DNA of 7,479 nt from Planctomycetaceae bacterium. GTDB lineage: Bacteria; Planctomycetota; Planctomycetia; Pirellulales; Thermoguttaceae. The position numbers and the translations under genes were made by a program. The stretch lies in NCBI GenBank assembly GCA_009783865.1, contig WRCR01000187.1, positions 1 to 7,479 of the forward strand. The letters are read 5' to 3'. The notes below the pieces were generated by a model. It saw nothing but the letters and a program-made list of their open reading frames with translations, did no database searches and was not told where the DNA came from. Numbering within the stretch: the stretch's first letter is position 1; each line of letters starts with the position of its first letter. Shown one piece after another: positions 6,422 through 7,479 of the stretch.

Positions 6422-7479
6422 ATAGTTCCTACTATCAGCAGAAAACTGCCGAGATACTTCAATCCGCGCCCCGGGTCGTCATTTACCGAAAGTTTGCTCA
6501 CGTAAATTGATTCCCGCGGACGCTCTTCCCACGGTAAAATTCTTCCATCGTAAAGATGATGAAAATAATAATCGCCGGGATGAAATGGTCCATCGAAGGA
6601 GGATTGATAAATACTGTATTTCCGTCCGTTTCCACTGAACACTGCCGGTTGATTCATCCTCACGAGTACATCTCCCCGCAATACCGGCAAATGTTCCGGC
6701 GATTTCAGGTCTTCGGGCGTAAATTCTCTATTTGGAACTTCAACAAAACTAATTAAACTGGAATAATGTGATGCCGTCTTTGTACCGGGTTCTGTTCTCT
6801 GCTCGAATTTCTTAAGAAAAACGCCGAAACCAAGATCCAATTTATCGTAATTCCACGTGACGCGGACTGCTCTGCCGTTACCGTGAACATAGTGCACTTG
6901 GTCTCTTTCCGGCGGTCCTTGCGCAGGACGCAGCCAAAAAATGTCTTCACTATTGTCAACAATAACCCGAAGTTTTACGCGTTTCTCTATATCGGGAGTT
7001 CTCCCTACCGGCTTGGAAACGATTCGCTGTCCCGGATAGTCCTGCGGTATGAACTGTTCAATCACTGCCTGAACTTCGTCTGGTGTGCCGGCTTCCAAAG
7101 TAATGCCGGATTTGCTTCCGTCTCTGGATTCGGAAAATTGACCGGAAACGATATATTTTTTTCCGTTCCAATAGCGGTAATTTAGCCGTTTGTCCGACCC
7201 CTGCAAAAGTTCAAGCCGCGGCTTTGACAACCGCTGCAAGACCTCCGGCAGAAGCATATCTTTATGTTTTGCAAGTTTTTCAACATCGGCGATATAGGTT
7301 CCGAATACTCCGAACACCGCAGCTTGAACATTTACTTCGTTTGCGTCTGGAGAAAGAACCATGAACTCCTTCTGACCTTCTGCAGAATATAAGGCGAAAC
7401 GCAGGAGCAATCCTCTTGCCCGGAAACTAACATCGCCGATTTCCAAATTGGTTCCTTGCATCGGATAGCGTTTTTTCTC
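6394..7479 (-). CDS. resB: ResB-like cytochrome c biogenesis protein, C-terminal part (5' end outside window)
   Basis: This is the partner of CcsA in System II cytochrome c maturation; ResB/Ccs1 binds or positions apocytochrome and, with CcsA, forms the heme export and attachment complex. The frame is open to the right edge. The first in-frame ATG visible (7461) has no ribosome site before it, and the N-terminal membrane segments typical of ResB are absent here, so the gene almost certainly begins outside. What is seen is the large extracytoplasmic domain and the final anchor. ResB-like blocks, numbered from the 7461 Met, are DLGFGVFLKKFEQRTEPGT (about 210-228), VRMNQPAVFSGNGRKYSIYQSSF (about 267-289), then YVSKLSVNDDPGRGLKYLG and the last membrane helix SFLLIVGTIWLF, ending in positively charged TRKEK inside. 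Sequence similarity to classical ResB is modest, but the motif order and adjacency to CcsA make the call solid. It overlaps the CcsA start by 28 bp. Confidence 0.85.
   Translation of the reverse strand, partial: EKKRYPMQGTNLEIGDVSFRARGLLLRFALYSAEGQKEFMVLSPDANEVNVQAAVFGVFGTYIADVEKLAKHKDMLLPEVLQRLSKPRLELLQGSDKRLNYRYWNGKKYIVSGQFSESRDGSKSGITLEAGTPDEVQAVIEQFIPQDYPGQRIVSKPVGRTPDIEKRVKLRVIVDNSEDIFWLRPAQGPPERDQVHYVHGNGRAVRVTWNYDKLDLGFGVFLKKFEQRTEPGTKTASHYSSLISFVEVPNREFTPEDLKSPEHLPVLRGDVLVRMNQPAVFSGNGRKYSIYQSSFDGPFHPGDYYFHHLYDGRILPWEERPRESIYVSKLSVNDDPGRGLKYLGSFLLIVGTIWLFTRKEK
6425..6430 (-). promoter_or_regulatory. Ribosome binding site of the CcsA gene, inside the ResB gene
   Basis: AGGAAC-TAT-ATG on the minus strand lies within the last codons of ResB (stop 6396-6394). 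It favours the start at 6421 over 6352 and implies translational coupling. Confidence 0.6.

Noticed and set aside
7459..7461. ATG at 7461 as the true start of the ResB gene
   Set aside because: The frame is open to the window edge, the 18 visible upstream bases lack a ribosome site, and ResB needs N-terminal membrane segments not present here.

Overview
The window reads as bacterial chromosome, most likely from the phylum Planctomycetota. The main clue is the cytochrome c maturation pair: a ResB-type subunit followed by an unusually large CcsA-type subunit that carries a long extracytoplasmic N-terminal domain opening with a 'VPVFDGG R xx PL' motif. I associate that arrangement with planctomycetes (and, in another form, Bacteroidetes). 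This is recollection of family features, not a database result. Base composition is moderate by eye. Genes are tightly packed, and no tRNA, rRNA, CRISPR array, transposase or phage gene was seen.

Layout from right to left on the minus strand: a ResB-like gene enters from beyond the right edge (7479 to 6394). It overlaps by 28 bp a 1352-residue CcsA-type heme lyase (6421-2363), which overlaps by 23 bp a short NtrB-like histidine kinase (2385-1681). Both downstream starts carry the same AGGAAC-N3-ATG ribosome site inside the preceding gene, so the three look like one translationally coupled unit. ResB and CcsA together would be a System II cytochrome c synthase: export of heme across the membrane and its attachment to apocytochromes on the outer face. 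The kinase may signal the state of that system, but this is inferred only from position.

To the left, a plus-strand gene (1085-1630) encodes a small membrane protein with an HELGH zinc-protease motif, resembling M50-family site-2-type proteases. It converges on the kinase gene across a 50 bp gap that holds an imperfect hairpin. It diverges from a minus-strand pair: an 85-residue acidic protein (930-673) and a putative lipoprotein (620 to beyond the left edge). The 154 bp divergent intergenic region contains a good sigma-70-like promoter in each direction and a perfect 7+7 bp inverted repeat between them, a plausible operator.

A 22-bp sequence occurs twice with one mismatch, once inside the lipoprotein gene and once in the convergent gap. 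Each copy has a GCCGG-AGTA-CCGGY hairpin core, suggesting a dispersed REP-like repeat. No obviously new multi-gene system is visible. The most interesting points are the kinase coupled to the cytochrome c synthase, the architecture of the CcsA protein, the operator-like palindrome and the dispersed repeat.
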